Assembly (NCBI GenBank): GCA_045106825.1
Contig: JBGCFH010000409.1
Span: 1 to 18,684, forward strand
Length of the DNA: 18,684 nt
Direction: 5' to 3'
Origin: CAWVWD01 sp045106825
GTDB lineage: Bacteria > Bacteroidota > Bacteroidia > Chitinophagales > Saprospiraceae
In this document: positions 16,986 through 18,684 of the stretch, in pieces
Layout: the number at the start of each line of letters is the position of its first letter
How positions within the stretch are numbered: position 1 is the first letter of the stretch
Program-made: the position numbers and the translations under genes
The notes under the pieces: model-generated
What the model was told of the DNA's origin: nothing
Database searches by the model: none
The model's input: only the letters and a program-made list of their open reading frames with translations

Positions 16986-17861
16986 TTATCCAAAGGCAAT
17001 CTTCTTTAACTCAATTCCATCCAAAATTCTACCAATATCATTCGCCTCTTCGATACGTTCGTGAATCGCTTCAAACTCACTGTTATCAATCATATCTTTA
17101 AATTGTTGCAATTGATTGATGTATTCTTGCAATGCAGTCGATACATTTTGAGCGTTTTCTGCAAAAATCGGTGTCCACATTTTAGAAGAAGATTTCGCTA
17201 AACGAACCGTTGATGCAAAACCCGTACTTGCCATATTAAAAATATGTTTCTCATCTTTTTCAATTTCCAAAACCGTCAGTCCCAAAGTAAAAGACGAAAT
17301 ATGTGATAAGTGCGACACATAAGCAATATGTCTATCATGTTCGATAGGATTCATATACGTATTTCGCATTTTTAGCGTTTCCGCAAATAATCGGTCGATT
17401 TTTTCGACTGCCCATTTGTGACTCAAATCTGGCTCACAAATAACATTGACTTTGCCTCTGAATAGTTCATATAAAGCAGCTTCCGGTCCAGTGTTTTCTG
17501 TGCCTGCCAATGGATGACAAGCTACAAAATTTCCTCGGTTTCTATGATTTTTTGCGGCTTCACAAATTCCACTTTTAGTAGAACCAACATCTATTAGAAT
17601 CGCATCTTCTCGAAGATTATCTAAAATCGGATGCACCAAAAAACGCATGGCATTTACTGGAATTGCTAATATTACCAAATCAGCCGCTTGAATACCAAAT
17701 ATCAAATCCATGGTTTCATCTACAATCCCTAATTCAATCGCTTTTTTACCATGTTCGGGATTAATATCAACGCCTACAAATCGAGTTCCATAGCCACTTT
17801 TTCGCAAGTCCAACGCTATCGAACCACCGATTAATCCTAAACCTATAATTGTTATTGTCAT
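16986..17861 (-). CDS. tyrA: prephenate dehydrogenase
   Basis: Oxidative decarboxylation of prephenate to 4-hydroxyphenylpyruvate with NAD(P)+, the committed step to tyrosine, in the cytoplasm. The 291-residue protein has an N-terminal Rossmann fold with GLGLIGGS (7-14) and Asp32 after the second strand, which favours NAD+. The GSTKS motif (93-97), HPLAGTE (116-122) and HDRHIAYVSHLSH (175-187), which carries the catalytic His region, are all present. It has no ACT or chorismate mutase domain, so it is the stand-alone type usual in Bacteroidota. The start at 17861 fits because the Rossmann strand begins at residue 2. It lies 73 bp downstream of the ferredoxin gene on the same strand, so the two may share a transcript. 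Other aromatic pathway genes are not in the window. Confidence 0.93.
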   Translation of the reverse strand: MTITIIGLGLIGGSIALDLRKSGYGTRFVGVDINPEHGKKAIELGIVDETMDLIFGIQAADLVILAIPVNAMRFLVHPILDNLREDAILIDVGSTKSGICEAAKNHRNRGNFVACHPLAGTENTGPEAALYELFRGKVNVICEPDLSHKWAVEKIDRLFAETLKMRNTYMNPIEHDRHIAYVSHLSHISSFTLGLTVLEIEKDEKHIFNMASTGFASTVRLAKSSSKMWTPIFAENAQNVSTALQEYINQLQQFKDMIDNSEFEAIHERIEEANDIGRILDGIELKKIAFG

Positions 17862-17934
17862 TCGTCAATCTTATCATTAAAAAATTAAGATGGCAAAAAT
17901 AATAATAATTGTAATATGATTCACAAAACGTTTA

Positions 17935-18252
17935 TTATCTAACATTTTGTCCCCAAAAGCCATCATATTTTTTCAATTCCAAATCATCTAAGACTTGACA
18001 TTGACATGCCAAACGCAAACCGTTTTTCATTTGATGTGGAGGAAATTTAAGGCGCCATTTTTCCATTTTGGTTAATGGTGTTATTGATCCTGAAATCTCA
18101 ACGGCACAAGTTCCACAACTTCCGAATCCTTTGCAATTAAACCAATCGGATTCGCCATTGTGAGGCGTAAGATTCGCTTGTCGCAACACTTTACGTAAGT
18201 TGTCGCCTTTTGAGCAATTGATGACTTGCCCTTTAAATTTGATTGTTGGCAT
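17935..18252 (-). CDS. 2Fe-2S ferredoxin, plant type
   Basis: A 105-residue electron carrier with a plant-type 2Fe-2S cluster. The ligands are Cys40, Cys46 and Cys49 in CKGFGSCGTC (C-x5-C-x2-C) and probably Cys83 in RLACQCQV; Cys85 is an extra nearby cysteine. The beta-grasp start PTIKFKGQVINCSKGDNLRKVL supports the ATG at 18252. There is no signal peptide, so it acts in the cytoplasm. The redox partner is unknown. It precedes tyrA by 73 bp on the same strand. An overlapping 116-codon frame at 18081-18431 covers part of this gene in another phase and is not coding. Confidence 0.9.
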   Translation of the reverse strand: MPTIKFKGQVINCSKGDNLRKVLRQANLTPHNGESDWFNCKGFGSCGTCAVEISGSITPLTKMEKWRLKFPPHQMKNGLRLACQCQVLDDLELKKYDGFWGQNVR

Positions 18253-18596
18253 ATTATAATTTTAATGGCATAAATAATAATTACAAATCTTAGTATTGAG
18301 ATAAAAATAACTATACATTCTTGACTTGCCTTTTTTATCAATAATTTCGTTAATTCCGAGGACTCGGGACGCCGAAGCAGAGGCTTAGACTGCGTTTTTC
18401 GCCTTATTCTTGACAAAAAATCCTGCGTCAAAGAACGTACATTTATTTATATTTCAATACTAAGAAATTGCTTTTAAATATTTTAAAAAATAATTAATAA
18501 GATAAATTTCATCAAAAACTAATAACTTTATGTGTATAATTTTTGGTTCTTTGAAAAATCCAGTGATAAACCTAAATATACGAATTATTTGAATTC
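18253..18596. other. intergenic region with a GC-rich patch
   Basis: No convincing gene. Around 18355-18403 the base composition rises sharply over the AT-rich surroundings and inverted repeats occur: CCGAG (18356-18360) with CTCGG (18363-18367), and GCCGAAGCAG (18371-18380) partly pairing with CTGC (18390-18393) and TTCGCC (18398-18403). It may be a dispersed intergenic repeat or a small structured RNA. The ferredoxin promoter should lie here, but no clear match was found. Confidence 0.4.
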
Positions 18597-18669
18597 GTTT
18601 TTTGTGTTGATGTGTTGATGTGTTGATGTTATACCAACGTCAGCACATCAACACGTCAACACAAAAAAC
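18597..18669. repeat. 34-bp hairpin built from 8-nt tandem units
   Basis: The left arm (18597-18630) contains three units of GTGTTGAT; the right arm (18636-18669) contains GTCAGCAC, ATCAACAC and GTCAACAC. All 34 positions pair, with four G-T wobbles where the arms differ, around a 5-nt loop ATACC. The outer six pairs are T with A. A GGTTCTTTGA head occurs 42 nt before it (18545-18554), as in the two other dispersed repeats. The window ends shortly after, so its full extent is not seen. Confidence 0.8.
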
Positions 18670-18684
18670 AATCTTGATAGATTT

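Noticed and set aside
18081..18431. 116-codon frame overlapping the ferredoxin gene
   Set aside because: It covers the ferredoxin cluster-binding region in another phase and extends into intergenic DNA, with no recognisable domain.
18604..18660. Short direct repeats at the right end as a CRISPR
   Set aside because: The 8-nt units are contiguous without spacers and form the arms of one hairpin.

Overview
This window looks like chromosomal DNA from a member of the Bacteroidota. The base composition is AT-rich. The largest gene carries SprB-like and HYR-like repeats and ends in a type IX secretion system (T9SS) C-terminal sorting domain. Genes lack strong Shine-Dalgarno sites, and a few TAnnTTTG motifs typical of this phylum lie upstream of genes. 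No rRNA, tRNA, transposase, phage gene or CRISPR array was seen.

Layout from left to right. A lipoprotein gamma-glutamyltranspeptidase (+) lies at 331-2037 and ends at a strong hairpin terminator (2107-2143). It converges on an unrecognised 207-residue protein (-, 2154-2777). An 820-bp divergent intergenic region follows, holding a dispersed palindromic repeat, a 14-bp perfect palindrome, a candidate promoter and a leader with two competing pairings. Next is a two-gene operon (+): a LodA/GoxA-like cysteine tryptophylquinone (CTQ) oxidase (3598-5658) and its LodB/GoxB-like flavoprotein partner (5663-6781). A bidirectional terminator (7002-7036) separates it from a 9.1-kb gene (-, 7092-16235) for a secreted protein of about 3,050 residues. 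That protein has a signal peptide, an SprB-like domain, 23 HYR-type domains, a duplicated unknown module, a jelly-roll-like region, a second SprB-like domain, a PA14-like domain, an F5/8 type C (discoidin) domain and a T9SS tail. After a 750-bp region with the second copy of the dispersed repeat come tyrA (prephenate dehydrogenase, -) and a 2Fe-2S ferredoxin gene (-), probably co-transcribed. The last 430 bp hold a small GC-rich patch and a 34-bp hairpin.

How the genes work together. The LodA-like protein should oxidise a primary amine or amino acid and release hydrogen peroxide. The LodB-like flavoprotein is needed to build its cofactor. The giant protein is probably a surface or secreted adhesin that binds glycans. 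It converges on the oxidase operon, so no shared transcript is implied. The lodAB operon and the adhesin gene together lie between two same-orientation copies of a 140-bp repeat.

The most notable observations are: (1) a family of intergenic elements with a GGTTCTTTGA head, a spacer of about 45 nt and a long palindrome whose arms are three short tandem units; (2) joint loss of the first and fourth cysteines in individual HYR-like repeats, which predicts the disulfide pairing; (3) the duplicated unknown module in the adhesin; (4) the mutually exclusive RNA pairings ahead of lodA.
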